A stretch of DNA of 64,000 nucleotides from Harmonia axyridis. Taxonomy: Eukaryota; Arthropoda; Insecta; Coleoptera; Coccinellidae. Both the position numbers and the translations under genes were made by a program. The notes beneath the pieces are model-generated. The model was not told the DNA's origin, made no database searches, and worked only from the letters and a program-made list of their open reading frames with translations. The number at the start of each line of letters is the position of its first letter. The first letter of the stretch is position 1. The DNA lies in assembly GCF_914767665.1 (NCBI RefSeq), contig NC_059507.1, positions 23,066,718-23,130,717 on the forward strand, read 5' to 3'. Shown in pieces: positions 51,201 to 62,519 of this stretch.

Positions 51201-54200
51201 CCCATAATTCAACAATAAATCACTGAAAAGATTTTGAACACAATAAGATCATCATTTCAAAGTTATGTATAGTTATATTGCCGAGGTTATCAGAAAATAT
51301 CGATTTCTCCATTTTTGGATGAATGTTGGATGCATTTGAAAAAATATCACGAATAACCTACAATTCATTTTTCTATTGAATTATTAGTTTCAATAATATC
51401 GTTACTAGCAACTTCTATGAGAAGGAAGTAAGATAAACTAAAAACTTTTTTCATATGCCACGAATATTTTATAGTTATTATGATGACCATGTAGCTATCT
51501 GTAAAAGTTAAAGATCTTGTGTAAAAGTTAAAGTTTTTTCAGTTTGGTTATTTATTGAGCTATAGTCATTGGTCTAAACTTATCGAGCCCCTCCGCATAA
51601 CAAACACAATTCTTGAAATCCAAGAATTGGTGAATGATTCAGATTTATATAATAATGAATTTATATGCAGTAATATTATACAATCTACAAACAAAATTCT
51701 CCCTATCCGTGGGGTAGAACCACCAAATAATTTTTTTGCTCAATTTTATGAACAGCCTAAAATAACAAAGTCAATATATGAGACACACAACTGAACAAAA
51801 AAACATTATATTTTTCAAATCATTCTTTCAAGCCTATTAGGAAGGCAGGTTCTAACAAGACAAACGAAGATGTAACAGAGAGTTAACCGAATTTTAAAAG
51901 GTCAGATATTCTGTGCCTAGGTTGGTCCATCAGAAAGAGCTTCATTAAATATATTTTTTCAATATAAAAAATGAATTTCAAAATATCATTATCTGTCTTC
52001 CAATAATTCAATGAATTGGCTGAAGGCATGCTATTGGATGTAACATCTATATCTCTTTAATTTTGAAGACATTTCGCTTCATTCACTATTTTAAACTCTT
52101 CATTGAAAACTTTACCGACATCTTTTGTATGTAATGAATTTCCTTGTAGTTATTATCAAGATTGAATAGTTCAAAATTTAAATAAGCGATGTCCATAATC
52201 ATTTTTTTATATAATTAAAGAAAAAGGCTTTATCCATTTATCATATGATTGTTCCTATCCAAATCATAAGTGCTGGTGTTACTATTAGGAGTGGCGGTTA
52301 TAACTTTAATCTCAAAACCTCCTAAAAATTCACCACCAATATTCTCGAGAAACTTGCCAAATTTGCCTAACAACCTCTTAAAACTTTCCTACATCTTCCA
52401 AATTATCAGCTGGTTAACTGGGAACCCCACAGTGGTCGTTAAATTAAAAAACAAAGTGGCACTCACCTTCTCTATGGTCCTGTTCCACAGATTGACCCGA
52501 TGGCCGGAGTTTATGAGGTTCTGGACCATGCCGGTGCCCATCACACCTAGACCCATGAAACCGAAGGCCAGATTTGAGGGAGTCTGCAGCTTCTCCTTTG
52601 ACGAGTCTGCGGTACTGTTTAGATCGGTGGTGGGGGAAGATGTGTCCTGGATAAGAAAAAAAAAGTTCAGAAGATTTTTTCGAGTCGGTCTGGGTTGTAC
52701 TTCGGACCGCGTTTGGATAGCTTTCTATATGAAGATGGGCTTCCGGCTTCTACCATCAATACTTGAAATTCCTCTTTTTTAGGCGTTTATTTTTATGTCG
52801 GCAGGCCGTTCGTAAAAGCCATATATTTTGATACAAAAGACCTAAATGGTAAGTTTGAGGTTCAAATTTGCCGGTTGAGTTTGTTGATGGGTCGAATCCA
52901 TGCAATTTTTTCGCTGTGAGAATTTTAATACCGAGGCAAAATTTCACAATTAGTTGTGGGATCACAAAGAAGTTGGTTGAAATGCTATTTTACTCACAAT
53001 CAGTAGGCAATCTATAGATTTCTAACCTTCAAATAATTCGATAAACGAATCATTACATACTTCATACTTTCCCGGATAGCATGCGTCACTTTCTTTACAT
53101 ACACATATTTGACACCATTGTCACTAACCTTGATGTATCCACCGAATAGATTTTGTGCGAGATTATTCTGGAGACTCGACTCGGCATGGGTCCCTTTTCT
53201 CTTTTCTTCCTTAAGGTAGCGCTATACAAAGAATTAACTAATCAACGGCATCAATACAAAATTGAGAATCTTTTGTTCTGTACTTTTTTATTGATTTAAC
53301 CTCAAAACGACATTGACAGAAAGACGACGTGAGCGCCGCCATAAGAAACTATGCGGAAATCAAGTGGAAAAGGACCAATATCATCAAATCCAAGTAGGCT
53401 GGTCTCTTCAAAAGTCGCCACTTTAATCTTAGGTTGCTATAGCGTTTGAGAAAAATTGCAATATGATGATAACCAACTAAGTTGTTGAATAAAAAAATTC
53501 GATCTATTTTTATCGATTCAGAAAAAAAAATTGAATTTAAAGTTGAAGATTTGCACTGGAAATCCTTAGGAGACGCTATAGGCTAACTGCTCCTATTAGA
53601 ATATCTGTAAAGAGATACGCTGCTTGCTTTCTTCTTGGAAAATGAAGGCATCATCCTCATGGAGCCGGCATTCAAGGCTACGATATATTCACATAAACGA
53701 ATTCGGATATCTACTTTTATTAATACCTTTTCATTTCCTAATGTACATAAAAGGTTTCTTATCTAAAATTATTTTAAGTTATGTATTCGAGTGAAAATTA
53801 ATCACATGAAGGTATAATGAGTTATGGACTTAATCCATGAATACATATGGTTATATTGCATGAACTGTAGAGATTCAGACCTTCATAAAACCTCACTTTT
53901 ATGAACTGTCTATATTATACCTATATGATAAAAAATGTCTTCAAAGCAAAGCATTCACACTACAACAGACAAAGAGCTATCTGAGAACCTTGAGCTAGAG
54001 CTAACAAAGTGACTCTGCTGTGGGTACCAGGGTATAGTAGTATTGAAGCAATGAACAAGGTGACGAACTGAAACAAAATCATCATCAGGTAACACCTGCT
54101 GCCTTAAACCCTTCTGTGGGCTTAGAAGATTAAGATATTACAAGCAACGGTTAAGCAGTGAGATATCTAGAATACGAGATCCTTCTAAAGGTTTACACCC

Positions 54201-57200
54201 AGACTTGGGGAAGAAAAAAAGGTTCTTGATGAAATGTTTTTCATCTTGCATAAAAAAGCTAATATGGCAGTCTTTGGCTGAGCTTAGGGTCATTCTAGGA
54301 CTGCAAACGGGACACTGTCGTTGAAAATGCCCTTTGTTCTACAGAATGAGGCCACTGGAGTTGGAGAATGATTTTGGCATACATGATAGAACACACATTC
54401 AATTTTCGAATGGTAGGTTTCAAATTAGAAAAACGCTTGCTTCTCTGGTAATACCGGTAATGGTATACGGTACCTAAACAAGTACAGATCAGATCCGATC
54501 AACATAGTACTGCAGTAGCAGCATAGTGAAATACTGCTTTCAAGAAAATAAAAAACTGGTAGACATACACTGCTTTCGAATTAAACCACGTACTATGAGA
54601 AAGTAAAAGAACCTTTTTGAAACAAGATGATAATGCACCAGATGACAGTATGGGTTGATACGTGGACAGGATTAGTTAAGTTAGGTCAGATTGCCTAGCC
54701 TATAAGATACGTTTGTGGGAAAAACTCATCTTTACAGTTGCTTATGCAGGGTGTGCCTAAATTGGATCATCCAAAAAAAAGAGTCCTATAAGCATGGACC
54801 CGTAAACGCTTTGTTTTTGAGATAAAGGGTGTTCAAGTTTTTTTTTCTCATAGCGCCTTCCTCTCACAAGATATGCAACTTGAATTTGGCGAAGATATTC
54901 CAATTTTCATCAAGTGACTTGCTGATTTTGAATGCAAATCTACAGGGTGATATTGATTCTGAAACAGTCCCCGCTCCTTTCCTTTAGAACTGTCTACTGG
55001 TGGACCACTGGACGTTCAGAAAAATGTAAGAAACTCTGGTCCAGTACTACAATTTTTGATTTCTTGTAGTTTTATCGTATCTGCTACCGATTTCGAGAAA
55101 ATATGTCAAAAAATTCTCTAGTAATCTTCAAGAAAATCCGAATTATTATAAGGATCCAGTTAGTAAGCTGTGATGAATAAATTAATTATACGTTTTGGTA
55201 CTTATTTACTCAATCTGTAGCGAAGGTCAATGAAAATTCGATAAACTGGTATAATCATCACAAAAAAGTAGGACTACAAGAAACACCCTATATCTCGAAA
55301 ACAAAGCGTTTGCGGCTCATGTGAATAGGACTTTATTTCTTAGAATTATCCGAGGAGTCTCTCATTTTCCTTTGCACTGTCAATTTAGGAGCACCATGTA
55401 TTAATATGATCCTAGTCTGAACTGAATTTAGCACAATGATGTTTGAAACTGATATAGAATAGAAATTAGTATTCTTATGGGTCATAAGTCAATGTTGTAT
55501 GGGTCATCATGTGTAAAAAAAAGTTCATCTGCTGCCAAGAACTTTTTCAAAATTGAATTCGGCCCAGAGGTGGAGACACCGTACTCCTAAGCTGAAGTTC
55601 GGGGGTTCAAACCCCGAGCCGGAAAAGAGGTTTTCTGGTTACGGGGGATCGTCCAACCATTCGCTGTTGTGTAAATAAAGAATAGTACTGATTTGGAACA
55701 TAGTAAAAACCTATTCAGAACATTAGCGGTTTGCCTAACTCGAAGAATCTTGTATAGGTCTCACAGAGGACTAAGAGAGTCGGGATAGAAAAAACATTGC
55801 AGTTATTCGACATTAATTCTAGATCTGGAATAAGATCTGTAGATTGTGGTATTTTTTATAAACTCCGTACCGCTAGGTCTTTTCCCGTGTATATTTTGAC
55901 GCCTACCTTCATATATATTTCTGTGATTTCTGACAGTTGTCTAGCATTATCACAGAAGTTTCAAGTCACAGAGGTTGAAGGTGTACATCAGATATCTAAA
56001 ACATGGTGCATGTACTCGTCAATTTTTGAATGCATTCAACCAAATTGAGAATATTTCGTGGCGGCGCCGCAATGTCATTTCGATCTTTTTTTCCATTGAT
56101 TTTGATTTAAATTTGATTGATGTATCAAATGAACAGATGAACTCCAAGGATCAGTTTTCTATGTAAAATAAACGCTTGTAATATGTATTTTATTAACGTC
56201 CCGTTATAAGAAAAATGTACAGAATGTCACTGTGGCGAAAGAAAATAAAAAATCCACTAATGAAAGGAAAAATACGATAGCACTGAAGGTTTTTAAAAAT
56301 TTTTTTATGTACGGCCCTAATCTAAGAAAACAAAGGTGACTGAATTTTAATGAATTAGTTGTTTCTATATTATATCTCGTATAATTTTGAGTGTCCAAAG
56401 AAAGGTGCAAGGAATGAACATCTTGCGAAAATTTGTATTTCCTAGGAATTTCAAGAAGAAAACAGTGAAAAGTCATCTCCATTTGGTACTTCTGCAGTGA
56501 AATATTCACAAAACGTTTACTAGAATAAATTCAAATACTCAGCTCTACCTACAGTTGACTTAACGAAGCTTAACTAATATTCTCAAAATTGGCAAAACAA
56601 AATCTAATCAGTGCATTCACCAGGTTTTTAGACATCCCAGGTGTGCACTACCCTTCTCGCTAGGTACTTCACTTTAGTGCAGATTAATTTTGATTCTGTG
56701 CGGAAATCGCTTGATAGATTCTTTCAATTTTAGGAAGAAACCTTTGGATGGCAGTTCAGAATAAACTCACTGATTTCTTTCACAGACAGATTCTGTAGTT
56801 GTTTTATATTACTTAAAAAATTGAAAGGTTTTCAAATCCTATCTCAATTGCTACAATGATAAATTTCAAAATTCCATTATCATGGAATTATTAATTTTTC
56901 TAAAACCCTATTTGAGCCAATTGTCATTTATCGCTTTCTTATTTGGTATTATTTCTATATATTAATATTCTGAATTTTCAAATTCAAATACACCAGTAGT
57001 TACTTATACATTTTTTTTTCGAAAAACACTAAATGGATTTTATGTATTTTTTTATCAGCATGAAAAATTTTGAAATTCATCATTGAAATAATTGAGGTAC
57101 GATTGAAAACCTTTCAATCCTAAACATGATATGAAACAAAGACTATAAATTTTCTTGTGAAAAAATCGGTCGGTTCATTATAAACTGACATACGAAGGTT

Positions 57201-60200
57201 TCTTACAAAAATCGATCAAATGATTTCTGCACAGAATCAAAATGACTCATCACTGAAGAACCTGTTAAGAAAGGTATTTTACACCCTTAATATAACTACA
57301 TGAACTAAAATTAGAAAAAGCATTTCTCATAACTGTTATAGGTACTGTCCATCCTAATTCGAGTTTTGTCCTGTCGAACAAATAAAAATTGTGTTGATAG
57401 ACCTGAATTGAGAAATTGCAGGGGGAAAAGTTAGGTTAAATTTCATGTATGACCCAAAAATTAGTTTGAAAGCATGCGTATTTTAAGCAAACACCGCCAG
57501 GCTCAGAAAAATAAACGAAAAAAAAAGCCTAGTCTGATATGAGGTCAGGTTTGATGTTAAGAATGAAAAAACTAAATCAATATTTTGGGTGACGAAGATC
57601 AAGTTAGGTTAAGTTGGTGCCTAGCCTTTCATCTGATGAAAGTGAAAGATGTAATAGGGGAGCTTAGGAGAAATAAAAAAGATAAATAATAACGAATCCT
57701 CTATCTGGATTAGAACCCAGAACTTTACTATGACTCAAAGAAGTGCCCATACAATAAAATCTTCAAAAATAAAGAGGAAATAAGGGAAATTAGTCTGGTA
57801 AAATTAATAAGTTTATATAACGCTAGGATTATAATATTGCAGGATCGAAGACTAATTTTGAACTCAGCAATAAAATCTACTGACTGCTTAACTAAGCATC
57901 AGAAAGGTCAGGTTTAGCAGAATATCACAGAAGGTTGACAAGGTGCAGAAATTCTGTTCAAAATCTCAAGTAAGTTGGCAAACCTGCATAGTATAACCAA
58001 CATTGCTTAGGTGTGTTTTGATGATTCCTGAGGGTTCAAGTTTTTGAATATTCGAATAGAATATTTGACAGAATTTCAACCTCTTTTGAACTATTCAGTG
58101 ACACTCATTGATCACATAGAAATATTTTAAATTTTCCCAAATATTTCTTGAAAAAAAAAAAAAAGTAAAATTCAAAGAGACCACCAAATTGCAATTATAC
58201 GCAACGTGTCATCAGTGACGTCACTTGGAAGTATATATAATCAAGTGCTTCCAAACTTAATTCATCGGAGTAATGAAATTATTCAAGAATAAGTCTTGAA
58301 TTTATTACAATGTAATTACTATGTATATCAATCTGTTTGAGGTTAGAATTTAGTGTAGTTTTAAGTGGTCTAAGTTTTCAATGAAATTTTTATAGGTAAC
58401 AATGAATCTCTCAAAACTAAAATATTTTATTGTAGAAAATGGCGCAGAAAAACACAAAATGCATAGCAATGAAAATGAAAACGACACACTCGTTTACTTC
58501 GAAGTGACGTCAACAAGTTCTCCCAATTCAGTTAATTTCTTGTCATATGATGAAAGGTTTTGCATATTTCATAAAATATTTTCTGCCACATTAATCTAGT
58601 ATATGATGATGTTAATAATTAGGTCAATATTTTTTATACTGTCAAATAGCCTATTGTAAACTCAACAGTTCCCCAGATTTGAATAAATGAAGAATACTTT
58701 GATATTTTAAGCTGGAACACAAAAAAACTTGTTGACAATAACTTGGAAAAAATAACTCCTCTTTGGAGCTTTTTTAGTCATCGGATATTTTAATATAGCT
58801 CTAGCATTGAATTTCTAACAAATTTATTACACTAGTTGAGTGTAACCATATTCATGTCCATGAAATTTTTATTTATCGCCGTTTCCACTCATGATGTTGT
58901 ATTTCAAGATGCATCTCATTCAAATCAAGATTAGGATTACAGGCAATATGATCAATTTCCAGCAAAATCAAAACAGTAAAATCCCCACAAGGTACTCACC
59001 CTAAACTCTGTATTAGTTGGTATATCAACAAGCTCTTCACTAAGACTATGAGATCCATTTTCTTCGAATTTTGGAGAAGATCTTCTAGGTTTTTTAGCCA
59101 CAGTGCTTGGACTACTCATTGCAGCATCTTTGGACATTCTTTTGACAGCCTGATGGAACATAAAATACAGGTAAGGATAATTCAATTCAAAGATACCTCA
59201 AAACACACCTTTTTGGGTTTTTTGGGCGTTTCATCTTCATCTCTATCTTCAACAATAGCTGGCATCTCAATTTCATAATTCGGATCGGCCTACAAAGAGC
59301 ATTAGTTTTAAATTCAATCAAAAATAGGACAAAAATGGGTTTCCTCTATATGAAATATCATTTTATTCAAGGAAAATGTATGATGATGATTCTAATTCTA
59401 TTGACATATTCTATGGAGATTATTAAAAAAGCTATAATGCGTAAATTTAAAAAACATCTAGTGGCAACAAAACAAGAAAAAAAATTACTCATCCACAATA
59501 AAATTTGTTTGTAGAATTGCCACAAAATAAAAGAAAATAATTGTAATAAATGCATAGTTCTTCTTTTATTGAAAGCTATTCAATATTGATTTTCATCTTC
59601 AAATATGAAATAATGGAGAAATCATTATTTCACACAAATTATCTTATCAGTTATTATGAACTGTAGTTGTGCTCTCGCAATTAATAACCATTAGTGAACT
59701 AGCATCTCTTCTTATAAATCAAGACACTCAAATCAATTATAGTGTATACAATATCACTATTTCACATTGCGAAATTTTTAAAAATTTTAGGCAGATGCAG
59801 GCTTGTTTCTGTTCTTTAGATTATTTTGAAGGCTTATTCAATGGCGACCTTATCATTATCAGAAGGAAAATATCAATTTTTTTTTACTAAATTGTTAATC
59901 AACACAAATTCTATCTGTTGAAAATTAACCAATAGCAAGAATTTTCTACAAATGGAATCAGAAAACTGGTTCTAATATGGCAACAAGCGTTTGCACATCA
60001 TATTTATAAGATATTGAGAATAAATACTCTGATTTCTTCATTTGAAATTATTTGACAATATTTAATGTGTGTAAACTGTTTTTTCCACAACCAATGAAAT
60101 AAATTTTCCTCACAGAGAAAATGAATTCATCTACTTTCCAATAAAAATTAGGCTTGAAATATGCATTTTTTTCATTGAATTTATTACAGTTATTCAATGC

Positions 60201-62519
60201 TCTGAAGAGAAGATGGAACCTTCAACAGATTCGGAAGGAACCATTCCCCACAAGTGACACTTATGATACATAAATAATAAGTATCAATAATTCAACACAA
60301 AATTCTATTATAATCAGAAATAACAGAAGTAAATTAATTTTTAAGAACAGATCATCTCAAACAAATTCATCAACTCAACTACACATTCAATTTCAACATT
60401 AACAAATAAGGATGTAGGGGGAAACCAATCTTAATTATTTATATTTAACATCCATATGTAAGGAAAAAAGGTTTCTCAAAACATTGCAAAATCAGATGAC
60501 ATGATGCTAAGTTGAGTCAACAAGATATTTTGACAAGAAATGATGACAAAAATTAGAATGTGTAATCTACTCACCTTTTTCTTTTCAATGAATTCTTCAA
60601 TTTTTTCCAAAGCCTGTTTGAATCCACCAGTCTTGGATCCAGTTGAGAGCTTATCTTTGAATGCATGATATGATTTGATCTGATCAACTTCAATCCAAGC
60701 ACTTAAAATTACCACATAACACAATTAGTTTCTTTGAAAGTAATAAGTTCTATTTTCATACAAATTACTAAAAGAATTAGAGTGAAATCTAGATAGAGGA
60801 ATGGGAGCAAAATTAAACTATAAAAATGATAAACTTTTAAAAACTTCTTTTCAATTCTATTGGTATGTTGAAATTGAGAAATGAGAAACTTTCAACTTAT
60901 TTCTATGTACCAGAAATTCTCTATAATTCCTCCAAATCTAGCACTGACAAAGATGTTTGAAAGTTATTCATGAAATTCTGATTAACTTTCGATCCACTCA
61001 AAAACTTGCTGATTAGCGCTCTAATAAGCTAGAAATTACTCTTTCCAAATATTCACATCCTTTAAATACTAAATATTTCGGAAATTCACAAATATCACAT
61101 GATATTCACTTAAGGGAAAAACAAACCCAAAAGTGAATTAAATAATAAGTTAATGATGACCAGATAAAAAATCAGTCCAGCACTTAGAAACCCTTTCAGC
61201 ATTTATTCACAGATTACTACAGATGTTTCACTCTATGCATTTACAAAGGAAATCGTCACCGGCGTTTCGTTGACCTCGAATTCGCTCTACTCGTATTTAT
61301 GAATGAGTTCGGGGTGAATCGGGGTGACCAATCAGAGAGCTAGATTGATTCTTTCGACTAATCGCAGCGATAGTTCAATTTGAATCGTGGATTTTGCGTT
61401 CGCTTAGGTTATGTTATTGAAATGACGGTTCTAAGAAAATAAATTTTATTTTGTTCTTGCTTGATTTAAAATATGAATCGCAAATAATTCTACATTCAAA
61501 TATTTCTCTCAAAGTAGGATCGCTGCTCGAGCTCTCCTTGCAATCATAGTCTGCCGTAAACAGAGGAGTCATTCGTCAGTAAGACGAAAAAGATTTTTTG
61601 AATCTCAGAGATACCAAGCAACCCTTAGAACATTAATGAGATTTTAAGAAGCAACCAATAGACGTTTTTTTTAGAATCATGCTAGTATTCCAAGGAATTT
61701 CATTTTTGATACATACTTTCATACTCAGTTATTTTAGTGTATTGTTAGAAGTGTGGTGTAATTTTTAATTCTTGAGGTGTGATAAATTTAGCTTGACATT
61801 CAATATTCAAAGAGAATAGGAGTTGAATATAAGCAGTCGGGTGAATTCAAAAATTTGAATGGGTTAATCTGACAAATCACATGCGTTTTGAACTTTTTAG
61901 AAAGAGTGGGAAGTTCGGTTATCTTTGTCATTTTTTACTACAGTAGTTCATAGTGAAATTCAAGGTCAACGAAACGCCGTGCCTAAAAACGGCAGAGTGA
62001 ATTGTCTGGTTAGTCTGTGATTTATTGAACTAGTTTTATGTGGGTTCTAACGAGAAATCACTTCAATCAACTTTATCTCCAACAAATTACACCAGAACTC
62101 TGTGGGTAATCATTCTAAGAAAGTACTCACTAGTTTTCAGATCCGAAAAAATAGATCCATTGACAATTTTTCTTGCTGCCTTTCTTTGGGGGTGGATTCA
62201 CAACCTGAAAATCAACACTTTTAGCACTACAATCCAGTATTCACGAAAATATATATTTTCATTAGATTTAAGAGGTTAGTTGCGCTGAAATGCTGGGTAT
62301 GTAAATAAACGTAGACGCGCGCAGAGGAGGGAATAACGGTTAGGTTGAATCGGCATCACTTACTTGAGCGGGCCACGGTGGGTATCCCTTCATTTTAGCC
62401 CTGAAAAATTTTTTTTTGTGAAAATTTTTTCTGCACTCAATAGTCGAACGAGAAATTGTTCGAATTTTCATTTATAACACTCACCACACAAGATCGCCAA
62501 CTTCAAATTTACTCGACAT
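33240..62519 (-). CDS. Ndf: Nucleosome-destabilising factor, GLYR1/NP60 orthologue (10 coding exons)
   Basis: Coding exons on the minus strand: 62519-62485, 62400-62364, 62204-62131, 60701-60575, 59289-59209, 59149-59000, 53221-53129, 52646-52467, 37019-36897 and 33893-33240. All introns begin GT and end AG and the phases join cleanly into 517 residues (human GLYR1 is 553). Residues 5-65 form a PWWP domain (MKGYPPWPAQ at 15-24), known in the family to bind H3K36-methylated nucleosomes. The linker has acidic and basic patches (PKKPKK 113-118, KKPRR 137-141). Residues about 225-517 are a beta-hydroxyacid-dehydrogenase fold with the NAD(P)-binding motif GLGVMGTG at 231-238 and NRT at 254-256. 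The catalytic-lysine position is Asn400, as in Drosophila Ndf. Role by family: nuclear co-factor helping transcription through nucleosomes. The start is the only Met in frame before SSKFEVGDLVW. Another complete gene sits in the eighth intron. Confidence 0.95.
34695..35403. repeat. Palindromic element in the last Ndf intron
   Basis: Left arm about 34695-34870, right arm about 35240-35403, inverted. Mirrored blocks: ATCAAGCGCTGAATTGAAAA, GTTGAGTATGCGTTTTACAG, TTCAATATCA, CACAAAAATCC and TTCATTCGATC-type. It lies in the intron between exons 9 and 10 of Ndf. The centre (about 34870-35240) shows nothing recognisable. Confidence 0.7.
38447..38685 (+). repeat. Dispersed repeat, copy 2 (partner at 270)
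   Basis: Same orientation as 270-560, with GAGTTTTTACCCAAGATATGG, GATGCAATAATATACTGGG, GGTATAACCGG and a CCATCGCGGT block, ending at CACCCTGTATAAA. Lies in an Ndf intron. Confidence 0.6.
39368..39822. repeat. Palindromic element, family of 54745
   Basis: Outer inverted pair TTAGTTTTGGTG with CCCGATCTGTAGCAATGAT near 39368-39410 and its complement near 39782-39822. Inner inverted pair around CACCCTGTAT (39460) and ATACAGGGTG (39734). Related single-direction copies: 28670, 54745. Lies in Ndf intron 8. Confidence 0.7.
41180..41640 (+). promoter_or_regulatory. CpG-rich promoter region of the LRR-Ig gene
   Basis: A GC- and CpG-rich island stands out from the AT-rich intron around it (for example CGACGCGTCATCG and CGCAACAGCGG). 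It precedes the inferred first exon, which has an initiator-like TTCAGT at 41639-41644. No TATA box is evident. Frames within 41183-41534 are short, overlap on both strands and are explained by base composition. Transcription start is inferred, not seen. Confidence 0.5.
41641..41769 (+). other. Inferred 5' non-coding exon of the LRR-Ig gene
   Basis: The exon would end at 41769, where CGAAAATG is followed by a strong donor GTATGTATG. Its partner acceptor is the pyrimidine tract TTTTTTTTCTCTTGTTTCAG ending at 45834, 40 nt before the start codon at 45875. The exon's 3' end includes an ATG which, after splicing, opens a five-codon frame (MPSPI). The 5' boundary at the initiator-like TTCAGT is a guess. 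Confidence 0.45.
41770..45834 (+). other. First intron of the LRR-Ig gene
   Basis: About 4.1 kb, GT at 41770 and AG at 45833-45834. It holds no recognised gene or clear repeat. The frames at 42205, 42534, 45106 and 45446 have no known signatures. Confidence 0.45.
45861..45896 (+). other. Upstream ORF overlapping the LRR-Ig start codon
   Basis: ATG at 45861 (context GGAAAATGT, A at -3) opens an 11-codon frame, MSLVRWKPLAD, that ends at a TGA at 45894-45896. It overlaps the receptor start at 45875 in a different frame. It may lower translation of the receptor. Confidence 0.6.
45875..49189 (+). CDS. LRR-Ig single-pass transmembrane receptor with hendecad-repeat tail
   Basis: Exons 45875-47628, 47887-48172 and 48440-49189 join in phase into 929 residues. 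Residues 1-28 are a signal peptide. About 108-382 hold some 12 leucine-rich repeats (LLHLDISQNDL, LTVMNLSNNHI, LKILDLSYNRI and so on), followed by an LRR C-terminal cap (NPWACDCRMF 381-390, with C411 and C429). About 440-547 is an Ig domain (C453, W465, DCGRYIC 523-529). About 553-582 is the membrane segment. The cytoplasmic tail has ten 11-residue repeats (623-735), a PPPY motif (908-911) and a C-terminal ETVL. The layout resembles the kekkon type of insect LRR-Ig cell-surface proteins, but the tail does not resemble one I recognise, so no symbol is given. Ligand and function are unknown. The gene lies inside an Ndf intron on the opposite strand. Confidence 0.9.
47692..47697 (+). terminator. 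Possible intronic poly(A) signal
   Basis: AATAAA lies 39 nt after the stop codon (47651-47653) that is reached if the second LRR-Ig intron is not spliced; another AATAAA follows at 47835-47840. Use would give a 592-residue receptor lacking the repeat tail. Chance occurrence is possible in AT-rich DNA. Confidence 0.4.
49653..49658 (+). terminator. Poly(A) signal of the LRR-Ig gene
   Basis: AATAAA (TTCAATAAAGATG) lies about 465 bp after the stop at 49189 and fits the 3' end of the gene. Another AATAAA occurs at about 49885. Confidence 0.6.
49660..52466. other. Ndf intron 8, proximal part
   Basis: AT-rich intron DNA between the nested gene and Ndf exon 8. A plus-strand frame at 51555-51794 (LPIRGVEPPNNFFAQFYEQP) is not recognised. 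No repeat structure was seen by eye. Confidence 0.4.
53985..54330 (+). pseudogene. Non-LTR retrotransposon relic (RNase H end)
   Basis: The plus strand reads VTLLWVPGYSSIEAMNK near 54010-54060, matching the RNase H motif VTLLWVPGHSGI.GNE of jockey-type retrotransposons. About 230 bp downstream comes LAELRVILGLQTGHCR, matching the usual LR..TGHC segment that follows RNase H. Stops and frameshifts lie between. It is a short decayed piece in an Ndf intron. Confidence 0.65.
54745..55410 (+). repeat. Dispersed repeat, longest copy of its family
   Basis: Begins CAGGGTGTGCCTAAATTGG and contains TACAGGGTG, CTGGTCCAGTACTAC, ATTAATTATACGTTTTGGTAC, GGACTACAAGAAACACCC and AAACAAAGCGTTTGCGG, ending CACCATGTATTAAT. 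The same parts in the same order occur inverted at 28670-29150. It lies in an Ndf intron. Confidence 0.6.
55563..55690 (+). repeat. tRNA-derived SINE-like sequence
   Basis: The head resembles a tRNA promoter: CGGCCCAGAGGTGGA approximates box A, and GGGGTTCAAACCCC, which folds as a T-arm, contains box B (GGTTCAAACCC) at about 55602-55615. The acceptor ends pair poorly and no anticodon arm is convincing, so it is not a working tRNA. A body of about 60 bp ends in GTGTAAATAAAGAA. It is probably a SINE. Confidence 0.55.
55691..58999. other. Ndf intron 6, gene-poor part
   Basis: No exon is recognised. A possible box B (GGTTCTAATCC) sits on the minus strand near 57710 in a SINE-like context. The block at 58200-58260 is related to the duplicated block at 30640 and carries a TGACGTCA palindrome at 58216. 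A frame at 58402-58599 is unrecognised. Confidence 0.4.
61258..61984. repeat. Candidate DNA transposon in Ndf intron 3
   Basis: Terminal inverted repeats of about 24 bp: CACCGGCGTTTCGTTGACCT at 61258 and, in reverse complement, CACGGCGTTTCGTTGACCTT ending at 61984. The 727-bp interior has no transposase. The target-site duplication is not clear, so the class is unknown. Confidence 0.6.

Noticed and set aside
52270..52782. 170-residue plus-strand frame
   Set aside because: It is antisense to Ndf exon 8 and its flanking introns.
55563..55640. Functional tRNA gene
   Set aside because: Box B is good, but the acceptor ends pair poorly and there is no convincing anticodon arm; called SINE-like instead.
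55797..56048. Frame with LRTARSFPVY, reminiscent of a non-LTR retrotransposon end
   Set aside because: The match is a single short phrase; too weak to call.
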